Source: Paenibacillus urinalis (GTDB lineage: Bacteria; Bacillota; Bacilli; Paenibacillales; Paenibacillaceae). From it: a stretch of 64,000 nt of DNA. This document shows, in pieces, positions 1-9,370 of this stretch. Every line of letters begins with the position of its first letter. The stretch's first letter is position 1. The notes beneath the pieces were generated by a model. It was not told the origin of the DNA. It ran no database searches and worked only from the letters and a program-made list of their open reading frames with translations. The translations under genes and the position numbers were made by a program. The DNA lies in NCBI RefSeq assembly GCF_028747985.1, contig NZ_CP118108.1, positions 4,159,501-4,223,500 of the forward strand. The letters run 5' to 3'.

Positions 1-2119
1 CAAGCCCCAGCTTCTGTAGAATATCCTTGCGATAATAGAGCACCTGAAACCGCTGAGTTTCCGGGAGTGCATAATAACCGTCAGCAAAATAGTAGGGCAG
101 TGTAGAGCCCGGTGAATACTGCTCGAATAAGTCATCAAACCCCGGATAATCCGACAAATCCTCTACTGCCCCGCGAATGGCCAATTCAATCGGCCTACCT
201 TCCGTCATTCCCAGCGCAATATCCGGAGATTTACCGGCCGCATTCGCCATTACCAGTAGATTTTCATCTGGAAGAAGATCCACTTGAACTTCAATGCCTG
301 TCTCCGGTGTAAAATATTGATCCGCCATCTCCTGTATCAGATTGACATAGTCACGACCATAGTTGACCCATATATTCAGCACCTCGTCCTCACTGGACGA
401 CAGCCTGTTGTCTGAACTAAAGGAATGAAAGAATGAAGAGGTATTTCTTAATGTCTTCTCTCCCCAATTCGCTTCCATTCTCGGAAACGCTGTGCCTGCC
501 GGAGCAATATATAACTTGTCGAGTGCCATAGGTGCAGCCGTAAGGCTCGCTGTGATGGAGGCAACCCGGGAAGATATGAGGCTGAGATCCTCCAGCTTGT
601 ATGGTATGTCATTTGGATAACGAAGAATATCCTCTATATCGGTTATTGCTGTAGACAAGGATTGTGAATTTGCATCGGCTTCGCCATTCACTTCAAGCAG
701 CATGGCCGCCATGCGCTCCAGCTTCTGTTTAATCTCCTCTGTCCTTGTAATGAGCTCCGGAAAATTCTCTTTGATCCTCCACGTTCGAGCTGTATCTTCT
801 ACTCCTCCGGTAATCGTGTTGATATTTTCAGACAAGTCCCTTATCAATGCGAGTACTTGTTCCTGTTCATTAAGCACCGGATTGTAAGGAGCATAGGTTG
901 CAGCTAGTGTGAGGGTATGCTCCCCTTTCTCAAGGTATATTTCATAAGGCTCTTCCGCCGATGGACCGATGACCACCCCCTGCCAGCTTGTTGAATAATT
1001 GATCGGGTAAGCCAGCAGCTCTTCGAAGGGCACCTGTCCGTCAATCATGATCTTGCGATACACCTTTTTGCTCGATTGGTAGCCTTGATAGGCTCTGATC
1101 CCGAGGTTATATCGCCCACTGTCCGGTATCGTGAAGCTCCAGGTTATTGCGCCGCCGCCATTCTGCCAGCGTGTTCCGCCAATCGCATTAAAAATCAGCT
1201 TATTGTCGGCATCCGGTGACATAAGCGGGTCCTGATCTGTCATCACTTGAATGGCTACATCATTTTTGGCCTGCATATTCTCGGCCTCGATGACGATGAC
1301 TTCACTTCCGCTCGTATTCCCATTGTTCTCCGGCAGGGTCATCCGGAACTCCTCATAAGGAGGTATGGTTGTCGGCGGGACAAGCTCAATCTGATCGATA
1401 ACGATAGGCGCAAAGGATTGAAGACGCAGCGTGTGTTTGCCTTCGGTCAGCTTCCACTTCAGCGGCAGAGAACTGGTACCCTCCGCATCCTGAAATGACT
1501 GTCTCATCCACTGATTCTGTTCAATCGGCCTTGGTCTGATATGATTTCCCTTCTCATCCGTCTTGAAAGGGAGCTCATCCCTGAATATTCTTGCAAATTC
1601 AATCGCCCTTGCCTCATTGAACACATATTCACCGTCAAAGGATACGGCCATCGTTGTCGGCCGGTAGCTCTGATAAACAGCGTCCTCATCAATCAAGGCG
1701 TGATAAGTCAGTGCCATTTCATACATTCCCTCGGCAGGAACTTCAATGTCATACTCGATCCATTCTGTCCGGTTATTGTTCCAGATCAGCACATCCTCCT
1801 TGCCTGCGTAAGAGCCTGTAGATACACTAGCCCCTTCGGATTGACCTGAGAGTCTTGTGCCGGGTACAAGAATGGACTCACGGGCAGACGGAACTCCTGC
1901 TTCCTCCCATGTACGAGAAACGTCCATATAATAGGGTTCGAATGCGCTTTCAATTATGGGATTAACAGGAGTCTCTCCTTCTTCCTCCAAACCTTGCAAG
2001 GCATCGGTAGCAGCAGCGGAGGCAGGCCGAGTGACAGAAGAGCTTGCGTACGGAAAGGTGCCCGCAAACAGCATGACTCCAAGCAGAAGAATAAGGGAAA
2101 TATAGCGGATATGCTTCAT
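1..2119 (-). CDS. Extracellular sugar-binding protein of an ABC importer (partial)
   Basis: The reading frame is open from the ATG at 2119 to the window edge (about 706 codons), so the C-terminus lies outside. The start MKHIRYISLILLL is a Sec signal peptide, but I see no lipobox cysteine, which is unusual for a Gram-positive binding protein. Two jelly-roll-like stretches follow (roughly residues 100-230 and 245-375, the second starting with a VIEAEN motif as in CBM6/35 domains), then a helical segment, then from about residue 515 a family 1 solute-binding domain (IWVNYGRDYVNLIQEMADQY, PDIALGMTEG, ALPETQRFQVLYYRKD). Large binding proteins of this kind are common in Paenibacillus. The UgpC-type ATPase gene begins upstream on the same strand, which supports carbohydrate import; permease genes would be expected to the left, beyond the window. 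Substrate unknown. Confidence 0.85.
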   Translation of the reverse strand, partial: MKHIRYISLILLLGVMLFAGTFPYASSSVTRPASAAATDALQGLEEEGETPVNPIIESAFEPYYMDVSRTWEEAGVPSARESILVPGTRLSGQSEGASVSTGSYAGKEDVLIWNNNRTEWIEYDIEVPAEGMYEMALTYHALIDEDAVYQSYRPTTMAVSFDGEYVFNEARAIEFARIFRDELPFKTDEKGNHIRPRPIEQNQWMRQSFQDAEGTSSLPLKWKLTEGKHTLRLQSFAPIVIDQIELVPPTTIPPYEEFRMTLPENNGNTSGSEVIVIEAENMQAKNDVAIQVMTDQDPLMSPDADNKLIFNAIGGTRWQNGGGAITWSFTIPDSGRYNLGIRAYQGYQSSKKVYRKIMIDGQVPFEELLAYPINYSTSWQGVVIGPSAEEPYEIYLEKGEHTLTLAATYAPYNPVLNEQEQVLALIRDLSENINTITGGVEDTARTWRIKENFPELITRTEEIKQKLERMAAMLLEVNGEADANSQSLSTAITDIEDILRYPNDIPYKLEDLSLISSRVASITASLTAAPMALDKLYIAPAGTAFPRMEANWGEKTLRNTSSFFHSFSSDNRLSSSEDEVLNIWVNYGRDYVNLIQEMADQYFTPETGIEVQVDLLPDENLLVMANAAGKSPDIALGMTEGRPIELAIRGAVEDLSDYPGFDDLFEQYSPGSTLPYYFADGYYALPETQRFQVLYYRKDILQKLGL

Positions 2120-2143
2120 ATTGCACCTCTCTTTTCCTGTATA

Positions 2144-3259
2144 TCAGCTGAACCTTTCACCCGTCGTTTTATCGAAAAATAATGCCTTGTTCATATCCAT
2201 CGCCAGCCGTATCTCTGTCAACTCTTCCACATGCTCTCTCGGGTTCACCCTGGCAATCAGATCCTTGTCAGTTCCAATATCGACATATAAGTAGCGATCG
2301 GCACCCATGAGTTCACTGAACTGATGGGTACCTTGGAAAACAGCATGGGGAAAGGTCTCGAACATGATCGGTTCTATACTTATATTTTCCGGCCTGATGC
2401 CGAGGATCACGTACTTATTGACCCGGTTTCGCTTCCTCAAGGGAACAGCAGTGCTCTCGGGAATTACGAGACGATGCCTTCGCGTCTGAAATTCGAGCTG
2501 ATTGTCCGCTTCTACAATTTTTCCTTCTATAAAATTCATCTGTGGCGAACCGATAAATCCTGCAACGAACATATTCTGCGGATCATTGTATATCAGCTCC
2601 GGAGAATCCACCTGCTGTATAATGCCATCCTTCAGCACAATAATTCGGCTGCCCATCGTCATCGCTTCTGTCTGATCATGGGTTACATATATGGTTGTCA
2701 CTCCGAGCTGTTTATGAAGCTTGATAATTTCTGTCCGCATATGAACTCTGAGCTTGGCATCCAGATTGGACAGCGGCTCATCCATGAGGAACACCTGCGG
2801 ATTGCGTACGATTGACCGGCCAAGGGCTACACGCTGGCGCTGCCCGCCGGACAGCTCCTTCGGCTTGCGGTCAAGATACGATTCTATCTCGAGAATTCTC
2901 GCTGCCCTCTTCACTGCCAAATCAATATCATGCTTTGGCATTTTGCGAAGCCTCAGTCCAAACGCGATATTCTCATATACAGACATGTTCGGATACAGTG
3001 CATAGTTCTGGAACACCATGGAGATGTCTCTGTCTTTTGGCGGCAGCTGATTCACCATTTCGTCATCGATCCAGATCTCGCCCTCTGAGATTTCCTCCAG
3101 CCCGGCAAGCATCCGAAGCGTCGTCGATTTGCCGCATCCCGATGGTCCAACAAACACGATGAATTCTCTGTCCGCTACTTCCAGATGAAAATCCTGTACG
3201 ACGGGCTGCTGATCTTTGCCATATCTTTTGTACACATGGTTAAACAGGATTCGTGCCAT
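2144..3259 (-). CDS. ugpC: Sugar ABC transporter ATP-binding protein, UgpC/MsmX type
   Basis: A 371-residue cytoplasmic ATPase that powers carbohydrate importers. Visible are Walker A (GPSGCGKST, near residue 40), the Q-loop in MVFQNYALYP, the signature LSGGQRQRVALGR near 135, Walker B with LMDEPLSNLDAKLR, the H-loop in YVTHDQTEAM, and a C-terminal TOBE-type region (ILGIRPENI). Length matches the MsmK/UgpC/MalK family. I chose the ATG at 3259 over the GTG one codon earlier because AGGAG lies 7 bases before the ATG. It precedes the large binding-protein gene by 24 bases, consistent with one operon. Such ATPases often serve several importers, so the cognate sugar cannot be read from this gene. 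Confidence 0.93.
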   Translation of the reverse strand: MARILFNHVYKRYGKDQQPVVQDFHLEVADREFIVFVGPSGCGKSTTLRMLAGLEEISEGEIWIDDEMVNQLPPKDRDISMVFQNYALYPNMSVYENIAFGLRLRKMPKHDIDLAVKRAARILEIESYLDRKPKELSGGQRQRVALGRSIVRNPQVFLMDEPLSNLDAKLRVHMRTEIIKLHKQLGVTTIYVTHDQTEAMTMGSRIIVLKDGIIQQVDSPELIYNDPQNMFVAGFIGSPQMNFIEGKIVEADNQLEFQTRRHRLVIPESTAVPLRKRNRVNKYVILGIRPENISIEPIMFETFPHAVFQGTHQFSELMGADRYLYVDIGTDKDLIARVNPREHVEELTEIRLAMDMNKALFFDKTTGERFS

Positions 3260-3449
3260 CACCCTTCTCCTCTCGTTTCATCCTCCATTTTCACTATGGG
3301 CTCCAGGCGAGCTTTCCTGCAATTCCATTATTTTGTATCTGTGAATAAACACTCTAATTTCGCTATTCGGTGTAGTTCGGATTGTTTCTGCTAGCCGATC
3401 AACCATTTGTATACATGACTAACCGATTCGGTATGTTTAGGTTCTCCAT

Positions 3450-3480
3450 AAAAAAAAGAATGCGGTGAATACACGCATCC
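3450..3480 (-). terminator. Rho-independent terminator
   Basis: Read on the minus strand, GGATGCG pairs with CGCATTC (one G-T pair) around a short loop and runs into eight Ts. It lies 17 bases after the DUF4166 gene, so it ends that two-gene operon. The remaining spacer to 3262 should hold the promoter of the ugpC-like gene. Confidence 0.75.
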
Positions 3481-3496
3481 TTTGCTTGGAGATTCG

Positions 3497-4177
3497 CTAT
3501 TCCCGCTTTTCCTCACGAACAGGCTTCACATGGGAAGGAATGCGGTCTTCGTGGATTGGGATATAGGCAGTATCGAAGCTTCCACTGTATCCGAATAAGG
3601 GACCCCAGGTATCATTTGTAACCTTCACATCAATTCGAAATTTATCCATTGAATCATCGTACCACTCCCTCACATCTGCTATTCCAGAGAACAGCATGGG
3701 AAAACGAAATCCGATGATCCCTTCATAAAAACGCTGCTCACCAGAGCGCAGTCTTAAGCCTCCTTCCGCATCGACAGTCAGGTCAATGTCCACTGCCAGA
3801 TGCTGATGCGTGCCTAAGTAATCTACAATTCGATTACGCTGTCCGCTATATACCATAGTCGCATCAAATCTCCGTCGCTGCTGGCCAAAATCGTAGGTCC
3901 GGATCCAAGTCACGGTCTCTCTTCCGAATTGATCAAGATAAGCATAATTCTCAATCGTAAACGGCACATTCGTCCCCTTCTGAGGAAACATAATATTCCG
4001 CCAGGTGCCGATATATAGAAAAGGAAGAGTATACATTCGCCCGTACCATACCGAATCCATGACTCCTGTCCCGATTGAAGCGATCCCGCTTGCGCTGTTA
4101 AACCCAAATCGCTTCTGAATTCGGGGATGGAGCTTCTCAAAATCAGTTCCTAATGCTGTCCGATAGATGGAATCCAT
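3497..4177 (-). CDS. DUF4166 domain-containing protein
   Basis: A 226-residue protein without signal peptide or membrane helices. The sequence (start MDSIYRTALGTDFEKLHPRI, then GTGVMDSVWYGR, WRNIMFPQKGTNVPF, and a C-terminal half rich in beta-strand patterns) fits the DUF4166 family as I know it; the biochemical function of that family is unknown. It starts 16 bases after the SRPBCC/DoxX-like gene on the same strand and ends at a terminator, so the two are surely co-transcribed. The pairing with a DoxX-like membrane protein recurs in Bacilli and suggests one membrane-associated process, but no role should be inferred beyond that. Confidence 0.8.
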   Translation of the reverse strand: MDSIYRTALGTDFEKLHPRIQKRFGFNSASGIASIGTGVMDSVWYGRMYTLPFLYIGTWRNIMFPQKGTNVPFTIENYAYLDQFGRETVTWIRTYDFGQQRRRFDATMVYSGQRNRIVDYLGTHQHLAVDIDLTVDAEGGLRLRSGEQRFYEGIIGFRFPMLFSGIADVREWYDDSMDKFRIDVKVTNDTWGPLFGYSGSFDTAYIPIHEDRIPSHVKPVREEKRE

Positions 4178-4193
4178 TGGTTGTTCTCCTCTC

Positions 4194-5099
4194 TCATGGC
4201 TGCTTGCGGATGCAGTGCCCTGCGGATGGAAGATGGGCGAGTGTCATACCGCCGATCCAGGCAAGCAAACAAACCGCCATATTTAAAGTGGCTGGATTAA
4301 ACGGCGCAAGGAAGACGGTTATATCTGAGATTGCTGCGCCGATAGCGAGAAGCAGCATGGCTGCAATGTTGATTATGTAGAGCGCCTTTCGCCTGTGAAA
4401 TAAGAGGCATAAGATCCCAACAGCAATTTCCAGCAGCCCCGCCACCTGCAGCAAGAGCACCGCATTCGCCTCCGAACCGATGATCCCCTTTAACAGAGCA
4501 AGCTCTTGAGCATCCTGCGAGAGCAGCTTCGGGACCAATCCATGATAAATCCAGGTAAACATCAGACCAAAGGTAACGATCGCATGAATAAGCAGCTGCC
4601 GATAAGATACTTTCGGAGGGATTCCTTTTTCAAGCCAAATCTTAAGAACATCAAAGCTGAGTGCTGTCGCCCAGCCCATCAGTGGCCTGAATATCATACG
4701 ATCAAACCATTTTCCCAGGAAATAAAATCGCGTCTTGTAATCGTATCGGGTTACAAAGCGAATCCCCTGATCCTCTTGTATGTACCGCCAATATCCTCTA
4801 CCGGACTGTATAAGCGAGATTGCCTGATCTGAGGAGAATTGCAGGGTCGACATACGTTCTTGGTCCTGATGCTTCCCTGGCGTGGTTACACCTTCCCCTT
4901 CTATTCGAAGCCCGAATCCGATATTTGTGACGTAGCGAAAACGCTGCTTCTCGTCTTCATCCTCTTTTGGAATGTACTCAATCTTGGAAAATCGCAGGTC
5001 CCATTCCTCATGCTTTGCCGGGTCTTGTGTGGCTCTCCAAATCGACTCCATCTCTGTATGAATGAATGTTTCAACATAAATCGGCTGATGATCAGACAC
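4194..5099 (-). CDS. SRPBCC-DoxX-like fusion membrane protein
   Basis: A 301-residue protein. The N-terminal 165 residues look like a polyketide-cyclase/START (SRPBCC) fold (ETFIHTEMESIWRATQDPAK, WDLRFSKIEYI, RYDYKTRFYFLGKWFDRMIF). The C-terminal part has four hydrophobic segments, including ANAVLLLQVAGLLEIAVGIL and NIAAMLLLAIGAAISD, as in DoxX-like proteins. The start is a GTG at 5099 with GAGGAGG seven bases upstream. It is the first gene of a two-gene operon with the DUF4166 gene. The binding domain may take a lipophilic ligand, but that is only inferred from the fold. Confidence 0.8.
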   Translation of the reverse strand: MSDHQPIYVETFIHTEMESIWRATQDPAKHEEWDLRFSKIEYIPKEDEDEKQRFRYVTNIGFGLRIEGEGVTTPGKHQDQERMSTLQFSSDQAISLIQSGRGYWRYIQEDQGIRFVTRYDYKTRFYFLGKWFDRMIFRPLMGWATALSFDVLKIWLEKGIPPKVSYRQLLIHAIVTFGLMFTWIYHGLVPKLLSQDAQELALLKGIIGSEANAVLLLQVAGLLEIAVGILCLLFHRRKALYIINIAAMLLLAIGAAISDITVFLAPFNPATLNMAVCLLAWIGGMTLAHLPSAGHCIRKQP

Positions 5100-5299
5100 G
5101 GTTCTGCCTCCTCTTCGAACTTCGTAATATGAAGTATGAGAATTAAATCACAATGCGATTTATATTATAGACGCTGCAATATAGTGAAAAGTTTTCTTTT
5201 CGAAACAATTTCATAATACCTTTAGCTGCTTCAATCAAGAGTATATATTCTTTCAATTCTACCTTTTTAATGATTGATGAAATTGATTCTTTTATACAA

Positions 5300-5349
5300 A
5301 AAAAGAGTTCTCCGCAACAGGCCTCACCTGAAGCAAGAGAAACTCTTTT
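5300..5349 (-). terminator. Rho-independent terminator of the S-layer-type gene
   Basis: Minus-strand AAAGAGTTTCTC and GAGAACTCTTT form a long hairpin that leads into a run of Ts, 13 bases downstream of the stop of the SLH protein gene. Confidence 0.75.
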
Positions 5350-5361
5350 ACATACAGCTAG

Positions 5362-8300
5362 TTAAATTAGTTCAGATTTCTGCAGCAGCCGCTCTACAAT
5401 CGCTGCAACTTCAGCTCTCGCCATGTTGGCTTTTGGAGCAAGCTTCGTCTCACTTCTGCCATTAATAACGCCTGCTTGTACACTCTTCGCAATGCTCATA
5501 CTTGCCCATTTTGACGCGTCTGGTGCATCCACGAAAGTATCAAGCTGAGAAGTATCCGCTGGCAGTGTAGAATTCAGCTCCGTCAGCTCCATTGCCTTCG
5601 CAATGATGACCATCGCCTGCTCACGAGTAATATGTTCATTCGGACGGAAGGTGCCGTCTCCAAAACCTTGTATAAGTCCAAATTCCGCTGCTGTTATTAC
5701 AGCACTGTTATACCAGTCTGACATAGCTACATCCGTAAAGGATGATGGTTGATTATCACGCCCTAGTCCTAATCCGCGAACAACAATTGCCGCAAATTCT
5801 GCTCGGGTGATGTTCTGATCAGGATTGAACAGGGAGCTTCCTACTCCATCCACTACCATTCTTGATCCCATATTATTTACAGCAGCTTGTGCCCAGTGAC
5901 CTTCTACATCACTGAATTCAATAGGATTCCAAATGACAGAATAGGAATGACCACTCGTCAAACTATTAATCAACGCATAATACTTACTGTTAATCTGCGT
6001 GACTTTGGTTGGTACGTGACGTACCGAGCCATCTGCATCAACGATGACGCCCGTCGTGATCTTGCTTACGTCTACTCCATCCGGAATAGCGATCATCCGA
6101 GTAACAAATTGATTAAATTCAGATATTTCAATGGTCTGATGACCATAAGTGGCACTTACGGAAAAATCAACAGCAGGTGTAATCAAAGTGAATCTGCCGT
6201 TTACAGCTGCACTTTCGATCACCTTAAGCATTTCACGATTGGTCGCTGCAACCTTCACTTCAATTCGAATATCCTGAAGTGCGGCAGCTCCAAACTGTTT
6301 CGAAATTTCATCAACTCGGATTGCATCTGCAGGCAGAATATATGCTGCATTTGCTGTCTTGATTTCGAGCTTGGTCTCCATCTTCTCCAGATTTTTGACC
6401 GTTTGCCCGGTTAGTTCACCGATCAGTACATCGGATTCCTTATTAGCGGTAATGGATAAGACTGAACTTGATTCTTCACCTGCAAGCTTATCATTTAGTT
6501 TCTGATCATCTAAAGCTACTTTGGTTACGCTTTGACCATTTTGCTCGCTCGTTGATACCGTTCCAATATCCTCTGCCTTGCCGTTCACCAGGATCTCGGC
6601 TTCTTTTTGTGGTGCTGGTGCCGGTACTGGAGTTGGAGCCGGAGCTGGGATGTTTGTTTCGTCTTCGCTTGGCGGTGCAACTGGTACTAACGGTGTCACT
6701 GGCTCCGATTCAAGCGAGTGCTCACTGCTTCCTTTGTCATTAATAGCTGTCACCGTAAAGGTGTAGCTCGTCCCGTTATCCAAGCCTGTCACTGTAATAG
6801 GGCTAGTTGTTCCATACACCTTATGGTTTCCTGGCATGACGGTAACCTCATAACCCGTAATCGGGCTACCTCCATCATCCACAGGAGGAGTAAAGGTAAT
6901 GATCGCCTGACGATTGCCTGATGTGGCCGTTATATTGGTCGGTACTCCAGGAACCGTCATCGGTGTTGCAGTAACCGGTAAGGATGGAGCACTATCACTG
7001 CCCGTATTCGTTGCCTTCAGTACAAAATAATAGGCTTTACCATTCGTTAATCCTGTAATGGTATGACTGTAGACTGAATCTGTTACGGTAGCTACTTCGT
7101 TATCGATCGCATCCGGCGATTCACTCATAAACACTTTATATCCCGTTGCCTCGTCTACTCCGTTCCAAGTCAAGGTCACTTCGCCATTGCCAGCTACAGG
7201 CTCAAGCAAGGTTGGTGCTCCTGGAGCAGGCGGTATTGGTGTAACACTTGCAGATGACATCGAAGATAAGGAGTCTCCGGCACGGTTGGTCGCTACCACG
7301 GTGAAGGTGTAGGCTGTTCCGTTGTCCAAGCCCGTTACTTTAATCGGACTGCCCGTACCACTCGCCGTAATACCTCCTGGCTGTGCAGTTACCGTATAAT
7401 TCGTAATCGGGCTTCCTCCATTGTCCGCAGGCGCTGTAAAGTTAACCGTCGCTTCACCATCACCTGGAATGGCCGTTACATTCTCAGGTGTACCTGGCTT
7501 GTCCGCTACATTGACTGTCGCTGTATCTGTATGCCAGCCGTTCACTGTCGTTACCGTAATGACGGCTGTTCCCGGACCAACCGGAGTCACAACTCCGTTA
7601 GAATCCACTGTAGCAACACTGTGATTATCCGATGTCCACATGATATCTTTATTTGAAGCGTTCTCCGGAGATACAGAAGCCACGAGCGTCTCAGCGTCTC
7701 CTCCTACTATAAAGTCAAGACTGTCCTTGTTTAGTACGACATTCGTAACTGTAATCGTATTGTTTATAATAACGTTCAGATCATAACTTCTTTGAACCGT
7801 TCCGTCATTAACAGTTATCGTGAGCGTTGTTCTTCCATATTGGTCAGGCAATGGCGTTATGATCATCGTTCTTTCTTCTCCAGTGCCTTCGATCACCACA
7901 TTTTCATTCGGAACAATGGATGGATTAGACGATGAGACTGTGACTGTAAGTGAATCACCGTCTACATCCGTTACCTTAAACGCTCTTGTAACAGAGCGAT
8001 TCAGATCTGTCGTTACCGCTCCAACAAAACCCTCCGCTTGCTTGTGTGTTGCGTTCACTATTGTTCCATCTTTTCCTGGAGGCGTACTGATGGCATGAGG
8101 ACTTCCTTGTTCCAGCTTGTAGTGAGCAACTAAACCCGGCTCCCATCCGGTCAATTTAGCATTCATGCCGCTAATGATTTCTTCCCTGCTCTTGGCCTTG
8201 CTCCAGAAGCTTACATCTTTCATTCCGCCATAATAATATCCATCTTGACCCCAACCACTTTTGCCTAGCCAGTGATTATGCCGAAGTCTGCCTCCGATCG

Positions 8301-9234
8301 AGCTTAAATCTGCAGTTCCGGAAGCCTTAAGTTCACCGTCCCAATAGATATACGCTTTCTTCTCGTACTGACTGTATACTAGTGCGACATGAACCCATTG
8401 ATTTTGAGGGAAAATCTCTGTCGTAGTAATATTGTTTACTGCCCCGATACCAGGCCCATTCGAACCGTTATAAGCAGAGAAATTCATCTTTTTATTGTCA
8501 AAACCTACAAATATATTGTCACTTCCAGGACCATTAGAGGATTCGAAAAATCTCATCCAAGTATTAAACTGATCCACCTTTAGATATCCTTCGACTGTGA
8601 AGGAATCGGCGTAAATCGAATTGATGCTGGATGGAAGCGCAACGTACTTTCCGTTACCATTTAGATTAAGATATTCTCCTCCATCTGCCTCCGTGAGATA
8701 AGGCTCATCGTTTACCGGAGTGACACTAATGGATGTCGAACCCTGCTCCGCACTGAATGCAGAATTACCAGAGGTATCGATATTTTTATCAAATGAATTG
8801 TAACCTTGCGTTGTATCCCACAGCTTATAGTCAATACTCGCTTTACCATGCCAATTGGGATTTGGCTTAAAACGAATTTGATCCGAGCTCGACAGCAGAA
8901 TATAAGCCATTCCACCATCTACTTTCTCAATATTGTACCAATAACCCGTAACTGTATTGTAATACTCCCATGTTCCATTAGAGCTGTCCGTACCCATTAC
9001 AGCAATTCCGGTAGTTTCAGAATTATAGACCTTTCCAGACAAAAGAGATGCGATGAAAAAAGTCTGACTATTAGTATCCTCCACAATCGGGTGAAGCACC
9101 GTCTCTCTATCATCCGTACTCCAACCCATGCCTGCTACTTGGGCCAAGGCACTCCCACTGTAACCAGTCCCCGATACCGCAATTCCAACTGATAGTGTCG
9201 TACTTACGGCGATTTTCACAAATTTTCGGTTCAT
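5362..9234 (-). CDS. Large S-layer-anchored modular surface protein (LamG, Ig-like, FN3, SLH)
   Basis: A 1290-residue exported protein. In order: signal peptide (residues 1-32, MNRKFVKIAVSTTLSVGIAV...ALAQ), a cadherin-like segment, a LamG/concanavalin-like domain (about 185-375, with FTVEGYLKVDQFN and the QWVHVALVYS strand), an Ig-like segment (VTDVDGDSLTVTVSSSNPSI), a bacterial Ig-like Big_2 domain (about 495-575, VATVDSNGVVTPVGPGTAVI), three fibronectin type III domains (about 575-845, each with NGTAYTFTV-like strands), a Pro-rich linker (PAPAPTPVPAPAP), a 200-residue region often found ahead of SLH repeats, and three SLH repeats at the C-terminus (FSDVEGHWA, FTDVAMSDWY, FVDAPDASKWA). SLH repeats bind pyruvylated wall polymer, so it should sit on the cell surface. 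A TATAAT at 9286-9291 (minus) and GAGGGG before the ATG mark its own promoter region. It lies just downstream of a two-component pair. Its ligand is not evident. Confidence 0.9.
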   Translation of the reverse strand: MNRKFVKIAVSTTLSVGIAVSGTGYSGSALAQVAGMGWSTDDRETVLHPIVEDTNSQTFFIASLLSGKVYNSETTGIAVMGTDSSNGTWEYYNTVTGYWYNIEKVDGGMAYILLSSSDQIRFKPNPNWHGKASIDYKLWDTTQGYNSFDKNIDTSGNSAFSAEQGSTSISVTPVNDEPYLTEADGGEYLNLNGNGKYVALPSSINSIYADSFTVEGYLKVDQFNTWMRFFESSNGPGSDNIFVGFDNKKMNFSAYNGSNGPGIGAVNNITTTEIFPQNQWVHVALVYSQYEKKAYIYWDGELKASGTADLSSIGGRLRHNHWLGKSGWGQDGYYYGGMKDVSFWSKAKSREEIISGMNAKLTGWEPGLVAHYKLEQGSPHAISTPPGKDGTIVNATHKQAEGFVGAVTTDLNRSVTRAFKVTDVDGDSLTVTVSSSNPSIVPNENVVIEGTGEERTMIITPLPDQYGRTTLTITVNDGTVQRSYDLNVIINNTITVTNVVLNKDSLDFIVGGDAETLVASVSPENASNKDIMWTSDNHSVATVDSNGVVTPVGPGTAVITVTTVNGWHTDTATVNVADKPGTPENVTAIPGDGEATVNFTAPADNGGSPITNYTVTAQPGGITASGTGSPIKVTGLDNGTAYTFTVVATNRAGDSLSSMSSASVTPIPPAPGAPTLLEPVAGNGEVTLTWNGVDEATGYKVFMSESPDAIDNEVATVTDSVYSHTITGLTNGKAYYFVLKATNTGSDSAPSLPVTATPMTVPGVPTNITATSGNRQAIITFTPPVDDGGSPITGYEVTVMPGNHKVYGTTSPITVTGLDNGTSYTFTVTAINDKGSSEHSLESEPVTPLVPVAPPSEDETNIPAPAPTPVPAPAPQKEAEILVNGKAEDIGTVSTSEQNGQSVTKVALDDQKLNDKLAGEESSSVLSITANKESDVLIGELTGQTVKNLEKMETKLEIKTANAAYILPADAIRVDEISKQFGAAALQDIRIEVKVAATNREMLKVIESAAVNGRFTLITPAVDFSVSATYGHQTIEISEFNQFVTRMIAIPDGVDVSKITTGVIVDADGSVRHVPTKVTQINSKYYALINSLTSGHSYSVIWNPIEFSDVEGHWAQAAVNNMGSRMVVDGVGSSLFNPDQNITRAEFAAIVVRGLGLGRDNQPSSFTDVAMSDWYNSAVITAAEFGLIQGFGDGTFRPNEHITREQAMVIIAKAMELTELNSTLPADTSQLDTFVDAPDASKWASMSIAKSVQAGVINGRSETKLAPKANMARAEVAAIVERLLQKSELI

Positions 9235-9321
9235 TTATTTCTTCCCCTCTATTACTAATTACTCAATTCGACATAATTCTCCTAAATTATACATTTATGC
9301 AATAAACAAAAAATAAACAAG

Positions 9322-9363
9322 TAAAAAGGACCTAGGATAATAGACTTATCGCTTAAGGTCCTT
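9322..9363 (-). terminator. Rho-independent terminator of the two-component operon
   Basis: Minus-strand AAGGACCT and AGGTCCTT pair across about 22 bases and are followed by TTTTTAC. It lies 8 bases after the response regulator, separating the two-component operon from the surface-protein gene. Confidence 0.7.
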
Positions 9364-9370
9364 ATTTGCA

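Noticed and set aside
5887..6414. 175-residue plus-strand frame in the SLH gene
   Set aside because: Shadow of the minus-strand gene, without a ribosome site.
6700..7500. Repeated segments as CRISPR or tandem repeats
   Set aside because: They are diverged copies of fibronectin type III domains in the SLH protein, not spacer-separated repeats.
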